DNA of 64,000 nt from Rhexocercosporidium sp. MPI-PUGE-AT-0058 (lineage: Eukaryota > Ascomycota > Leotiomycetes > Helotiales): contig JAGTJL010000002.1 in assembly GCA_020746875.1 (NCBI GenBank), positions 1,178,001 through 1,242,000 of the forward strand. Reading direction: 5' to 3'. Within the stretch, counting starts at the first letter, position 1, and each line of letters opens with the position of its first letter. The notes below the pieces were generated by a model. It was not told the DNA's origin and ran no database searches. It saw only the letters and a list, made by a program, of their open reading frames with translations. Below, in pieces: positions 23,121 through 35,600 of the stretch. The translations under genes were made by a program, and so were the position numbers.

Positions 23121-23698
23121 CTTTATCAAAGGGAACGATCGCTGAGGATGACGATACGACGCGAGTGGGCGACAAGAATAATGACAGGAAGAAACAAGTA
23201 GTCTGTTAAAACGAAAATTTGCAATGTACAAAGCAAATTCGGGGGAGCAGATAGGAGAAGCAGTCAAAGAGGTCTGGTGGAAGAACGAGCATTTGGGAGG
23301 AGGCGTGAGGGCACATTCTCCTTAGAAAGAGCCAGGGCCACGCCATGTTGTGAGAAGAATCTGCCTTGAGAGATTGAAGGGTGTTTTTGGGGGTGGGGGG
23401 GGGGGGGGGGGTTCCTGTTTGGGCTCCCTAGGAGCCGGCTTGGTCCCCCTGAACACAGTCGTGTAGAGTTGACAACTTTCGCACGACAGAACCGAATGGT
23501 AAGTAAATCATGATTGGTCACTGGGAGGGGGAGCAGGAACGTGACTGAGCAACCTGAGCAAAGGGTGAGACGAGGGTGAGTAGCGCCTGAGCAGAGCGGC
23601 GATGCTGACTAACCGCGTTGGAAGCGACCTGTTGCGACGCAGGTTAAGATTCGGTGTAGATTACCACAGTACTCTTCAGCTAATCTTATTAGATCAAC
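23121..23698. other. Intergenic between relics
   Basis: These 578 bp separate the recombinase-like and P450 relics and include a long G tract (23395-23411). I see no upstream P450 exons here. Confidence 0.5.
23395..23411 (+). repeat. Poly-G tract
   Basis: Seventeen consecutive G, directly preceded by a shorter G run broken by one T. It is a simple homopolymer likely to be length-variable and error-prone in sequencing. Confidence 0.9.
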
Positions 23699-23941
23699 AT
23701 GAGCACCCACGCACCACTAACCCATAGCAATCCCAAGATCTTCCCATCCGCACAATCCTTCGATCCTGAACGATGGCTTCCTGGGGGATCGGCACGCACG
23801 AAATATTTGGTTCCCTACTCAAAAGGCTCAAGACATTGTCTCGGGATGCATCTCGCCAGTGCAGAGCTTTACATGACTATAGCAATGGCTCTGCGACCTT
23901 TTGTAACGACTGAGATCTCTGACAGCGGAAACTTATGGTGA
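23699..23941 (+). pseudogene. Cytochrome P450 haem-domain fragment
   Basis: An 80-aa frame contains the C-terminal part of a fungal P450: FPSAQSFDPERWL (the PERF-like region) and PYSKGSRHCLGMHLASAEL, the haem-binding FxxGxRxCxG loop with its cysteine ligand, though the first position is Tyr. About 400 residues that should precede it, including the I-helix and ExxR, are not found upstream, and the normal 30-40 residue tail is cut short. The ligand loop itself is undamaged, so loss is recent or by deletion. It lies 280 bp from the 3' end of the ABC exporter of the polyketide locus and may be a lost tailoring gene (inference). Confidence 0.8.
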
Positions 23942-24220
23942 GAGGAACGCAGCTGCGGGAGACCGGGCGCATAGATGTGGTGCTGATTTTGGCTTCCCTA
24001 GATGTGAGAATATTGCGGACATAGATTCTGAAAAGTTCACTCTTGCCTTGATGCTAGCTTTACTTTCCCCTGTCTTGTGATCTTAATGATGATGGGGCAC
24101 GTCCGCTTGGGTGTTTTTGTTTCTATTGAGATACTGAAGTTTGTCTCAAAGACAAATTTATATATTGACCTAGATATGTAGCCCTTTCGTTCACTACCTA
24201 TCAAGTGCTTGCGCCTGGCA

Positions 24221-27200
24221 CTATAGTGTTGTTAGCTTCGAACGTTGCGACTTGAAGTGGGGAATATTCACCATCTGCCAATAAACGCCCCTTAACGCAA
24301 GTAATTCCGCATGATTGCCTTTCTCCACGACTCTCCCTCCCTCGACAACAAATATCACATCTGCATTCTGTACCGTCGCAAGTCGGTGCGCAACAACGAC
24401 CATTGTGCGCCCCTTCCCCTTCCCACTCTGTTCAAACACGTTCTGCACCTCTCTCTCCGTCTCCGAATCAAGATTACTAGTCGCTTCATCCAGCAGCAGT
24501 ACGCGAGGATTACGAATCAACGCACGTGCAATAGCTATTCGTTGTTTCTGCCCGCCCGACAGCGCGATGCCACGAGCGCCGACTTCGGTGCCGTAGCCGG
24601 CTGGGAGGGACGTAATGAAGTTATGGATTTCTGCTTGTTGACATGCGAGATGGACGGCGCTGTCTGGTGTGTCGAGTGACTCAACTCCAAGGAGGATGTT
24701 GTCGCGTATTGTGCCTTCGAACAGGGAGGGCTCTTGAGAAACTAGCGAGATGTGTGAACGATATCCTGAGAGGGACAACTTGTTGACATCTGTGCCATGC
24801 ATGAGAATCGATCCTCGTTCTGGCTTGTAAAATCTGGGAGTGCTATGTTAGAGGGGACTGAAAGAGGGAATTTGGAGGGTAAAATTGCCTTTCGAGTAGA
24901 GAAATTATGCTTGTTTTGCCACATCCTGTTGACTTTGTTAGGTGTGATTCGAACATCAAGCAGGAAGGGGGGCAGAGTTCGCTTACCAGATGGCCCCACA
25001 ATGGCGACGAATTGCCCTGCCTCAATCTGTAGACTGTTAGTGCCATAGAAACGACGATGTTTTGGTAGTTCAGCCTACAGTCATATTCAATCCAGTTAGG
25101 ACAGGGACGTCCCGTGTTGGGTACCTAAACCATACGTCTTTTAGTTCGATCTTAACCCCACGGTTGTTCTTCTCCTCCGCTATGGGAAAGTTTAGTTCCC
25201 TGCCAGTCGCTTCAAACTTGTCTGTTGGTCTCATGCCTCGAATTCTATTTGCTGATGCTGATGCTTGCGCGATATCTAAACGCCAGGTTAGTATCACGTC
25301 AAAGTATCCATATTGCCCTGTGATTGACTTACTAGGTCCGAAACTCAAAAACTGTCCCGCGCTAATGCTACCTTGCACGATCGCAAGGTATACCACAACT
25401 ACATATTATTTCAGTCCCCATGAACAATAAACACCAAAATTATGCACTTACGGTAATTGAAAGGGGAGTATTCAAAGCTTGCTAGAAGCTGTCCTCCATA
25501 CCTATGGAATCATATATCAATGTCGGCATCTCAAACGAGATAAAATTACTTACCACAGCACAAAGGCCATGCAAAGCAGTGGTACGCTATCACTTAAAGC
25601 AAATACCAGAGTCGAAATGCCTGCCTTCCGGAAAGCACTCTGGACATGTTCCTGAAGTAACTTCTGGTACCTCCCACAGATTTCAGACTCGAGAGTCAGC
25701 GACGAAACAGTCCTGAAGGCACCAATCGACTCGGTCGCAAACTTGGAACTCTCGGAAAATACGGCGTAGTTCATCTTCTCGAATTGTGTCTCGAAGCGGA
25801 AGCGGAAGAAGCCAGCGGATAGAATGAGGGGCATGGATGTTACGACAGCAGCCAAGGTGAGCTTCCATCCGAAATGGAAGGAAAGTGCAAGACAGCCCAG
25901 AATATTAAAGATAGAGATTATGACGAATACCATGTTGATTCCGAGTAGCTGTTGGAGTTGTGTTGGGTCTGTGGCCATTCGAGAAGTAAGAGAGCCTATC
26001 GAATTTTCCTCGGCGTCGAAGTACGAAATCGGTTTCTTGAGGACATTGGTAAAATACTCTCTGCGGTATATCGATGTGATGTGCTGATGGAACCGTTAGA
26101 GCTTAAATGTGGAGGAAACTGGAAGAAGCCTACAAATGAGATTGTGTTGGCTGACCAACCCAGTACGAAGTAGCTGAAGCCAACAAGTATCGCTAGGACT
26201 GTGAACATGAGACACCACCAGCTAGTTTCCGAGGCCAATTCATCCCCGTAAAGACTAAATACTGAAAGAATCTTGGCGAAGAGAAATGACTGAATAGGGA
26301 ATGCGGCTATAGCAAGTTAGCGTTCGTTTTACTAGACTAGATAATTCCGATGTGGGGAGTCGCAGCTTGCTCACCTCCAGCACCCAGGGTGCCCAACAAC
26401 ATCGCGAAGTACCACAGAAAATGGGGTTTCTGTTCCCACAGCAAGCTTCCAAAGCTTCCAAAGAAGCCTCTGGTAGCATATCCCTCGACTTCCAGCATTT
26501 GTTCACCATCGGTATCATAACTCAATCTTTCGATAGCTGTGAGATCTGTGAGATCTGTGGCTTGACTTGCACTATCATCCATTTCCGCCATTGTCGTAGC
26601 CTTCTCGTCACCCAGAGATAAGTGTTGCGCATTAGCAAGATTCCAATACGCTCCTTCTATATCGGCTAACAAGTCGTCGTGTGTGCCTTGCTGTATTACT
26701 TGGCCTTTCTTCAAGACCACAATATTATCAGCTTTCATAATCGTCGACAACCGATGAGCGATCGTGATTGTTGTGCGGTTCTTGGAGACTTTGTCTAAAG
26801 CCTCTTGGACAATTCTCTCCCCGTGAACATCAATTGCGGATGTCGCTTCGTCGAGAATAAGGATCTTGGGTTGTTTCACGATGCTCCGAGCGATTGCAAT
26901 TCTTTGGCGCTGACCCCCGCTCAACTTGACGCCTGCATCTCCTACTGGAGTTTCGTATCCCTAAAAATATTAGTCTCGACGCGTCACAGCCGGACAAGGT
27001 GACCGACCTGCGGAAGACGTGTGATGAACTCATCAGCGAACGCTTCTTTACATGCCTGCTTGACCAGGTCTCTCTTGGTGAGTGCTGATTCAAACTCCCA
27101 CTCACTTCCAATCAAGCCATACTCAACATTCTTGTAAATAGTGTCATTGAAGAGGAATGGCTCTTGTTGAACCAATCCAATCTGTGATCTCCACCATCTG

Positions 27201-29091
27201 AGGTCAATCTCCTGCAAATGCTTGTCGCCGATCTTGATGGTACCATTTCGGAAATACAGGGTCTGGAAATATTTTTAGAATCCATCACTTCAAACTTAGG
27301 TGGACATCATATATACCATTATCTTGTCAGTCATATTTCCATCTAATTCATACCATCTCTCGATGAGACCCACAATCGTACTCTTTCCAGACCCTGATGC
27401 CCCCACGATTGCCGTCATTTTGCCAGCTGGAAATCGGACACTTAGATTGTCGAGCACTTTGACATCGGCTCTCAATGGGTATGTGAAGTTCACGTTTTCG
27501 AAAACGATGTCCTCTCGGGAGCTTACGTGGGGCCCCTCTAGACCTGAAGTTTGCGGTTGAGGAGCATCGATGATGGAAAAGAATATGCTCGCGGCGCTGG
27601 CGGCGTGCATGGCAGTGGAAGCAGGTGTTACTGTGCTCCCTAGGGATGTCATGATCATCAATACAGATGTAAGAACACTTCTCGAGTAAGTGAAAAAGTT
27701 CCCATACATTTGTTTTCAATGCTTACATGATGATGGTCGTGACGCTTGTTATGTAGGTCCCTTGATACAATTTGACGGCAAACCAAAACGCCAGAGCGCA
27801 GATCCTAGAAATGTTAGTCCACACTTCGAAAGAGAATTTTGCGTAACTCACGCTTGTATCGCAAAAAAAACTGTTACAAATTAGTAGCAGTCCCAAGATG
27901 CAATTGGAAAGTACGTACTAGGGGCTTGTTGAAGTGCGACCAGAGGTGACATTCGAAGACCCCTTCGACGAGACTCCTCAACCCAATCAGCATACTTCGA
28001 AGCCATTTTCTCTTCTGCCCCACATGCAGCAATGATTCTGATAGCTGTGAACGCCTCACTGGCGACTCCAGAAGACATTCTATCAGCCTCTCCTACCTCT
28101 TTCATGCTGTTCACGAACCGAGGTATGGTGTACCTATAGACAACAGCAATGAATACCAGACCAGTACTAGTCACTAAAGCAAGAAGCCAATTATAACTAA
28201 ATGCTATAATGAGAGCTGTGACAATCAAAGAAACGTTCTGGATTAACATCGAGAGTCTCTCTGAGATTCCGATTTGCAGGATGTTTGCTGTTACGGTGAT
28301 GATAGCTGCTGTTTGCCCAGGGGGTAGGACATCTAGAACCGAAATTGGCTGAGAGAACAAAGCTTTGATGTACGTGAGGCGCATTGCGGCTGATATGCGA
28401 AGACTGGCCATGCGGAAACCGAACTGCTCTAATGTGAGTACCTGATGATAATATGTGTAGAGGAGAATATGTATACCATGGCGATGTAGTCAAGCACCAG
28501 TCGGCCGGCAAATAAGTATACCAAGTACAGCCTACATATTGCAATTAATAAAATTTTCTAAAATATATCAGCAGGGTTCATACACAATACTATTGATTCC
28601 ATCAAGGAAAGCCTCCGGTCCCTCGCCTTCCTTTACGCTGTATAGCTTTCCAAAAGTACCAACAAGACGAGCTTGGAAATTGTTAGTGGGGTAAGACTTC
28701 GCCAGCGGATCGGCCATTTTTACCGAAGATAATATTCATTAAAGGCAAGGTCACGCCGGTGCATATTGATGCAACAGTGGCGACCAGAAGAAGGACTTTG
28801 TCTCCATATGTGGAGTACGTAAATATCCTCTGCCAAAATATCAGCTTCACTCGAGCCGATGAACAGAGCAATTCGTACCACGAAGCTTGAAAACGTCGCA
28901 GTTCCTGGTGGAGGTGCGTGTTTCTTCTTCTTTCCAACTTCCGCTGTTTCCCCATCATGATTAGCAGCATCGCTACTCTCTTCTTCTGGCAATAGTCGCG
29001 CATCCGCTGATTCTGATGTTGGACTCTGCGGTTCTGGTGAAGCTGGCCACAGTCTGTCCGAAGTTTCGTCAAATATTTCTTTCCTCATCAT
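24221..29091 (-). CDS. ABC transporter, full-length ABCB (MDR) type
   Basis: About 1250 aa in many exons, from the ATG at 29091 to the stop at 24221; I resolved only some junctions (exon 1 is 29091-28879, exon 2 starts at 28829). Order: a charged N-tail, TMD1, NBD1 with Walker [10 protein letters not shown]-loop [10 protein letters not shown], signature LSGGQRQR and Walker [13 protein letters not shown], then TMD2, NBD2 with Walker A GPSGCGKT rebuilt across an intron, signature LSGGQKQR and [11 protein letters not shown], and HRL switch histidines in both. All catalytic motifs look intact. Such transporters export lipophilic compounds across the plasma membrane. The position next to the hydrolase and the PKS suggests product export or self-protection (inference). 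Confidence 0.9.
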
Positions 29092-29944
29092 GAATAGTTT
29101 CAGCTTATTTCTAGCAAGGAGACATGGAATGAAGATACATCATGAATTTAACATCTCAATAAGTGATACTTTCGCCAACATTAGTCAAGCTTTGCCACCG
29201 TGCTTCCAAGAAACATAGACCCTGGTCTCTTCTCTCCAGGCATGGTTTTAGCCAAGAAATCAGCAAAAATAGCGTCATCCCTTTTGGTAAATGGTGGGTT
29301 TCCACTAAGCAATTCTGCGGCGTTGGTAGTATCATTGATGCTGCTGGGGACGATCCGAGTCCTCGATCTGTGAAACAGGATGTTTCGAGCCTCAGCATGG
29401 GCGGGTGATCGACGAGATTAAGTGGGTCAAAAAAGAAAGAAGCATGTTGGATCTGCAACGAGGCGCAGATCTGGATCCATCAAAGCTCAGCGATCCTGTA
29501 GAGATTACTTGCTTTGACTAGGTCATGCCGGTTGTACTTTGTTGGGACTTGACTAAACCTTGCGACACGTGCACAGACTGGTGTAAAGGAAAGTCTTGGC
29601 TTCGACGACCGACTCGGTGATGTTTGAGTGTGAAAAATTGAGAATTGTGAATGTCTTTGTAGTGGCAAGTTTAAAAAGATAGCATACTTGAATCATGGCA
29701 TGTGAGCACATGAATAAATCGTGATTTTTTCGAACTGGCAGTTAGTAGGTGATGACTTCAACACAATAGATTGAATGGAGAAGATGAGGACGTTTCATTA
29801 TGAATATAATATAGATACTGCAGTCGTCTACGACTATTAAGGAAGGGTACCGGCCTGAAAATTGCCCTGCAACCCGTTCGCTGCCTTCAATGCTGTGAAG
29901 AAATCGCTCAAATATGCTCCTGGTTACCTGGTACCTGTCATGGA
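29092..29944. promoter_or_regulatory. Intergenic, upstream of ABC transporter
   Basis: The 853 bp between the ABC gene start and the hydrolase stop must contain the transporter promoter. Only short frames are present. Confidence 0.4.
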
Positions 29945-30932
29945 TCAGATATCACATATCATCTGCCGTATGACATTGCCTAGTTCTCTCACGGTGTCTT
30001 TATGGCGAGGCAAGGTGTGACCTTTTGCGTGATCGAACAAGATTGCTGTATCCATATCGCAAATGTTGTAGAGTGCCAGTGAGCCTGCCAAGTACGGGTC
30101 CAGAGAGCCAACTATTCCTTGTCAGCATATGAAGCACATTTGGATACACATGTGCGGAGACTTACTGATGTGGCAAGTAGGAATGGTGATGGTCAGATCG
30201 GTCTCATCTGCGAGAACAATGCCATCGAATTCCGGTGTCATAGGGGGCCATCCAGCAAAGAACAAGGCAAGCTTGAACATTGGAAGCCTCCCTTCCCTCT
30301 CGAATCTTCGTTGCTCGTGCAGTAACAAGGTCGCAGCAACGGTAGCTCCTTCTGAGTAGCCGACAATACCTTCGAAGGGGCCTTCCTTCTCCATTATTTG
30401 GTAGAGATACTCCATGGCGTTCTGCGCACTTGTATTTGAGTAGTCGCCGTAGTTGCTGCCATCGTCGGAAGATTCAGGAGTTGACCCAACCGAGACTGAG
30501 CCATAACTCATGAGCTCTCGCATCTGATCCTCAGCTGTCGCTCCTTCGGGAAAGTGCCGAATGCGTTGAAGGACATCATCGCCTGCTTCAATTCCATCTC
30601 CTTTGTTTGGCTCAATGAAACGATAGTAAGGAGCTTGTCCGAAGTATTCCTCGAAGCCTTCGGGTGGATAAGCTTGGACAGGACCATGGATGAAGTGAAG
30701 TTCTGCTGTATTGTCCGATGCCAGCTCATTTACCAGAGGGGCTGTTGAGATATTAGTATTCGGTATCCCAAGATTAATAGGCCATGCTCTACCCAGTTGG
30801 ACCCTAAACTTCTATTGAATAATAAGTACGATGTTTGAGATGGATGATGAGTATAGTGTTTGAGAGGAATATTGATGGAGGGTGTCTTACATCTGAGCTT
30901 CCATACGCCCCACAAAGACACAAGAACTTCAT
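29945..30932 (-). CDS. FSH1-family serine hydrolase (LovG-like, PKS-associated)
   Basis: Four exons (30932-30891, 30812-30794, 30741-30166, 30111-29945) close to 267 aa, the usual FSH1 size. The start MKFLCLCGAYGSS matches the family first strand. The nucleophile elbow GYSEGA places Ser at about residue 150. GSLDPYLAG gives Asp at about 217 and AKGHTLPRH gives His at about 244, so the alpha/beta-hydrolase triad is complete. The 19-nt second exon is needed to rebuild KFRVQLAPLVNEL. In known highly reducing PKS pathways (LovG with LovB) an enzyme of this family releases the ACP-bound chain. The neighbouring PKS lacks a thioesterase and is transcribed divergently, so the same role is likely here. 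Confidence 0.9.
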
Positions 30933-32672
30933 ATTAATATAAAATAAGTGGGTATGCTGTACGCCAGGTACAAGCAATAGTCAAAAATCGAGTCAGAGAC
31001 CGAAAACCAAAGAGAGATAAGTTTGCGGAAGGAGCAAACTTTTTGGATATGGTTTGAACTTGCAAAAAGGCGACGGCCGACCACATATAGAAAGCTAGTC
31101 TGAGCCTCCTGACAATTACCTTGCAACGGCCAAGCCCTAGTACTTCGCTTAAGTGGGTGAGGGAAACAACGGAGGAGCTAAAAAGGCTTGGGGTTTCCAT
31201 CTACGGAGTAGAGCCGCTTGAAATGCACCAAGCTGAAGTTGACCCAGAATGTGAAGCACAGATTACCGACATCGGATCAGAAATAGGCCTGAAAGCGAAC
31301 AACCAAATCCCTTCAGTATTGGAGATGTGTTCTCAAGCATGTGTTGCTTCCAGTCTGCATCTGACGAATCATTCAGTAGTTGTGTTTACCCGAGTATTCA
31401 GTGGTCGGCATGATCGCCCACTAAAATTGGGAGGGCGAGTCCTGGACACAACCAACTCCTTGTCGTATGAGACCATGTGTTTTGAAGTACAAGAAAGCGA
31501 GAAAGCAGGGAACACGAAGTCAGGCGGGAGGGAGTTTTGATGTTTCGTTTCGTTAGTGTTTTGAATCAATCCGCCGGACTTTTCAGCTTGTGCAGATCTA
31601 GCCTTGTTTGGTTCAGTAGCATCTCGCTTATCTAAAATCGGTGAAGCTCAATTCAAACGTCTGTCGCATTCTTAGCTCTCTCGGACTCATTATTGACAAG
31701 TGACATTGACAATCGACACATCGTGGGTGTCAAAACATATCTTGTTCTTGCTCCACAATACCTGGTCCTCTCTCCTCTCACCAATCACAGATTACTGCTA
31801 AGCCCCCCCACCCCCTGTCACAGACTTCTGAAGACCGGGCCAAACCAAACTAGCACGGATGCTCTTCGACTCAGTGTCATATCATAGGTGGAAGACTCTA
31901 CTTGCCTATGGCTGAAGTACTGGACTTTACCCCTAAGTATTCCCTCGATCTCATATGTGATGGTGCAAATGAGGGCCTACTCGGACCTGGAGTTAGACTG
32001 GTATCCGTGCTTTCCAGGTGCTAGGATTATGCCCGATCTTGGGCACGCTGCATTGAGAGGCACGCATAAGATTTGACGACAATAAATGGTAGATGTTCGT
32101 GAAAGACAGTTCCGGGGACCACATAACCATACTCGTCCAGATTATCATCTAGACCGCCCAAATTCGGAACCCAAGTCGCCATTATGCCGCGAGAATCCTG
32201 TTGATCCAGAGATGCAAACAAGTGGCTGTTTTGTTTCAAGACTATTCTAGATGTCAAATTATTTGTTGCTCGTGCACGCGGAGAGAACAGTCCCCTAAAT
32301 TTAGTTCCCCTGCCCGTGCACCCGCCCGACTAGCGCATGGCCAACTTGACTGCGCACACATATGATCTTCACTTGTTTACCTATCCATTCAAAAACCCTA
32401 ACTTGCCAAATCTCTCTGCATTTTATTATTATTCTTTTGGGGAGTTCCCCATCTGGAATATTGTTGTTGGAAGTGCATTACACCGAAAGTCTGAACACTG
32501 GCAGATATCAGAAATAACCTAGGAACAGAATCTGGTGCTTTTACTTATCTGGAGCTGAGGGGAGGGAGTTCTGCAGTGCACCTGATCAATTATTTGCACT
32601 TCTCTGGCTTGTAGACCGCTTTCATGCCGCCATTTTGCTCGGAAACAATCCTTTCGCCGAAAATACTGTCCG
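30933..32672. promoter_or_regulatory. Divergent promoter region of hydrolase and PKS
   Basis: These 1.74 kb separate the two start codons and hold no recognisable gene. A frame at 31121-31540 has no family signal and no good start. Near the PKS side there are short symmetrical elements (see 32271-32321). No pathway-specific transcription factor gene is present in the window beside it. Confidence 0.5.
32271..32321. promoter_or_regulatory. Repeated and palindromic motifs upstream of the PKS
   Basis: CGTGCACG, a perfect palindrome, lies at 32271-32278, and CGTGCAC recurs at 32315-32321. Between them is the palindrome CTAAATTTAG (32295-32304), flanked on both sides by CCCC. They lie 350-400 bp before the PKS ATG, a fair place for a regulator site. 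The factor is unknown. Confidence 0.35.
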
Positions 32673-35600
32673 ATGGCGCCATCCGCAACAAGCCTCTTTC
32701 CAGTTGCTGGAAGTTATGTAGTTCCGGAAACTACGAATGGAAGCAGTAATGGAATCCTGAATGGCGGCGAAAGTGGGCGCAGTCGTCTTCCCAGCACTGA
32801 CAGGATAGCGGAGCCTTACACAACTGGCTATACACATGGCTACACACAGGGATATATATCTGGTCTGACTGAACCAGAACGGCCCAAGCAGATGCCAATC
32901 GCCATTGTTGGAATGTCATGTCGTCTGCCAGGAAACGTCAGTACACCCGATGAATTATGGGAGTTATGTTCTCGTTCAAGGAGCGGTTGGACAACGGTTC
33001 CGAAAGAGCGCTTCGACAGCGCAAGCTTCCATCATCCAAATCCTGGGAAGCGAGGATGCTTCAATGCAGCGGGGGGAAACTTTCTCAAAGAAGATGTCGG
33101 GCTCTTCGATGCACCCTTCTTCAGTCTCACCGCGCAAGAAGCAACCTCAATGGATCCCCAGCAGCGCATTCTACTTGAGTGTACCTTTGAAGCGCTTGAC
33201 AGCGCCGGTATTCCAAAGCATGAGATCGTAGGGAAGAATGTTGGAGTATTCATTGGAGGTTCATTTGCAGAGTATGAATCTCAGCTGTTTTCAGATACAG
33301 AGTCGATCCCCATGTACCAAGCGACCGGTAAGAATTTTGAAACTTTCAAACGTGCAATGGGAGAATCTAATGCGTATAGGCAATGCTTTTGCAATGCAGT
33401 CGAATCGTTTATCGCATTTCTTCGACCTTCGCGGTCCTAGTTTCACCATGGATACCGCATGCTCCTCCAGTCTTGTAGCGCTACACCAGGCCTGTCAAAG
33501 TCTCAGGATAGGGGAATCACAGATGGCACTTGTTGGAGGCTGTCATTTAAACACGTTACCCGAATTCTGGATATCGATGTCAATGTCACGGTGAGGAAAG
33601 CTTGCAGAGCCCCCCCGCCCCCCCAAAATCCAATCTAATTCTCTCAGGTTGTTCTCAGATGAAGGGAGGTCCTTCTCTTTTGACAGCCGCGGCACCGGTT
33701 ACGGTCGCGGAGAGGGATGTGGCATGATTGTTTTAAAACCTCTGGAGCAAGCGCTGAGAGATAACGATACCATACGCGCTGTAATTGTTGGGAGGTACGT
33801 GGCATTACCTCCAAAATTCCTGACCATAGGACTTGATTCAACTCCTAAAAATCGGTCAAATTTAACATCGTGACAGCGGAATCAATCAAGATGGCAAAAC
33901 TCCTGGAATAACCATGCCAAACGGTGATGCCCAAGGTGATTCTGCTTTTCTATGCATAGAAAACGTGTGCTGACATGACCTTCAGAGTCATTGATTCGAT
34001 CAGTGTACGAGAGTGCTGGCATCAACCCACGGGACACTGGTTATGTCGAAGCCCATGGAACGGGTACGAAAGTGGGCGACCCTATCGAAGCAACTGCACT
34101 ACGAAACGTGTTCGGTGAAGGTCGAACTGCTAGAATGCCGCTCTTTGTTGGATCAGTTAAATCTAATATTGGCCACTTGGAGGCAGCGTCTGGTAGGTTT
34201 GGGGCGGGACTCTAATTCGGAGGCATACTAACCTCCCACACAGGCATAATATCAGTTATCAAAACGGCAATGATGCTCGAGCGCGGGTTTATATTACCTA
34301 ACCATGACTTCAAGAAGCCAAATGAGAAAATCCCCCTCGCCAAGTGGAATCTCAAGGTAAGGACATTTCTCTCATGAGTCGATTAGTATTATCTTTCTCA
34401 GACACTAACGCCCAAAAGGTACCAGTGAATCAATGTCCATGGCCAAGAGGCAAACGTTTCGCAAGTGTCAATGGATTTGGATTTGGAGGGACCAATTCTC
34501 ACATAATCTTGGAAAAAGCACCGTTCCTGAGAAAGGGCGAGCTTGACGTACCAGAAACCCAAGACCTATCACTTCAATCCAGGAAGCTTTTCGTTCTTTC
34601 CGCCAACGACAAAACAGCCCTTGAAGCGATGATGAAGAACATGGGTATATATCTGGAGCAAAGACCTGAGATTTTTCAGAGTGAACTAATGAGCAACGTG
34701 GCATACACCCTTGGCCAGCGTCGTTCTTTCATGCAATGGAGAGTCGCTATCCCGACACCTACATCATTTGAGCTTATCGAGACATTGAATTCCGGGAAAG
34801 CTACCCCTACACGCCAGACAGAGTCGCCTCGGCTTGGTTTCATTTTCACCGGACAAGGAGCGCAATGGAACGCGATGGGGCGTGAGCTTTATGAGCATTA
34901 TCCCATCTTCCAAGCAACCATAGACGCTTGTGAAGAGTGCTTGGTGTCTTTCGGTGCTCCCTTCTCGCTTATCAGTACGTTGATTCAGGTTGATATTTGA
35001 ATCGTAACTAATTTCTTAGAGGAATTGAGAAAGAATGAAGAGACGTCCGGGATCAATGAAGCTCACGTCAGTCAGCCTGCATGCACTGCAATCCAATTGG
35101 CACTAACTGACCTGCTACGGTCTTGGGGTATTTTGCCCACGGCTGTGGCGGGCCACTCAAGGCAAGCTTTCGCCTTCCATCTTCCCATTTTTACAAAATC
35201 AATCCCCAGTATATCTTGGCTAACCCTTGTTTTTATTCAGTGGAGAAATTGCAGCCTCTTATGCCGCGGGAATCTTGCCTTTACCATCATGCATGGCGAT
35301 CTCCTACTATCGTGGTATGGCAATTGTGAGCTTGAAGAGACAGTTCCCGAACTTGAAAGGTGCTATGATGGCTGTTGGAGGTAGCGAGGAAGAAATTGCC
35401 CCCCTCATTGCTCAGTTGAAGGAGAAGGAGGTTAGAATTGGTTGTTTCAACAGTCCATCGAGTTTAACCATTTCGGGGGATGAACCTGCTCTCGACGAAC
35501 TCCAAGCCCTCATCGAAGCGCGACAGATGTTCAACCGCAAGCTCCAAGTCGATGTGGCTTATCACTCCCATCACATGAAACTCGTAGCGCACGAATATGG

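Noticed and set aside
22962..23267. The full 101-codon frame around the recombinase-like relic as an intact small gene
   Set aside because: Family-like sequence continues beyond its stop in pieces with further stops, so a relic explains it better.
31121..31540. 139-codon frame in the PKS/hydrolase promoter
   Set aside because: Starts at a non-ATG codon and has no family signal; position suggests regulatory DNA.
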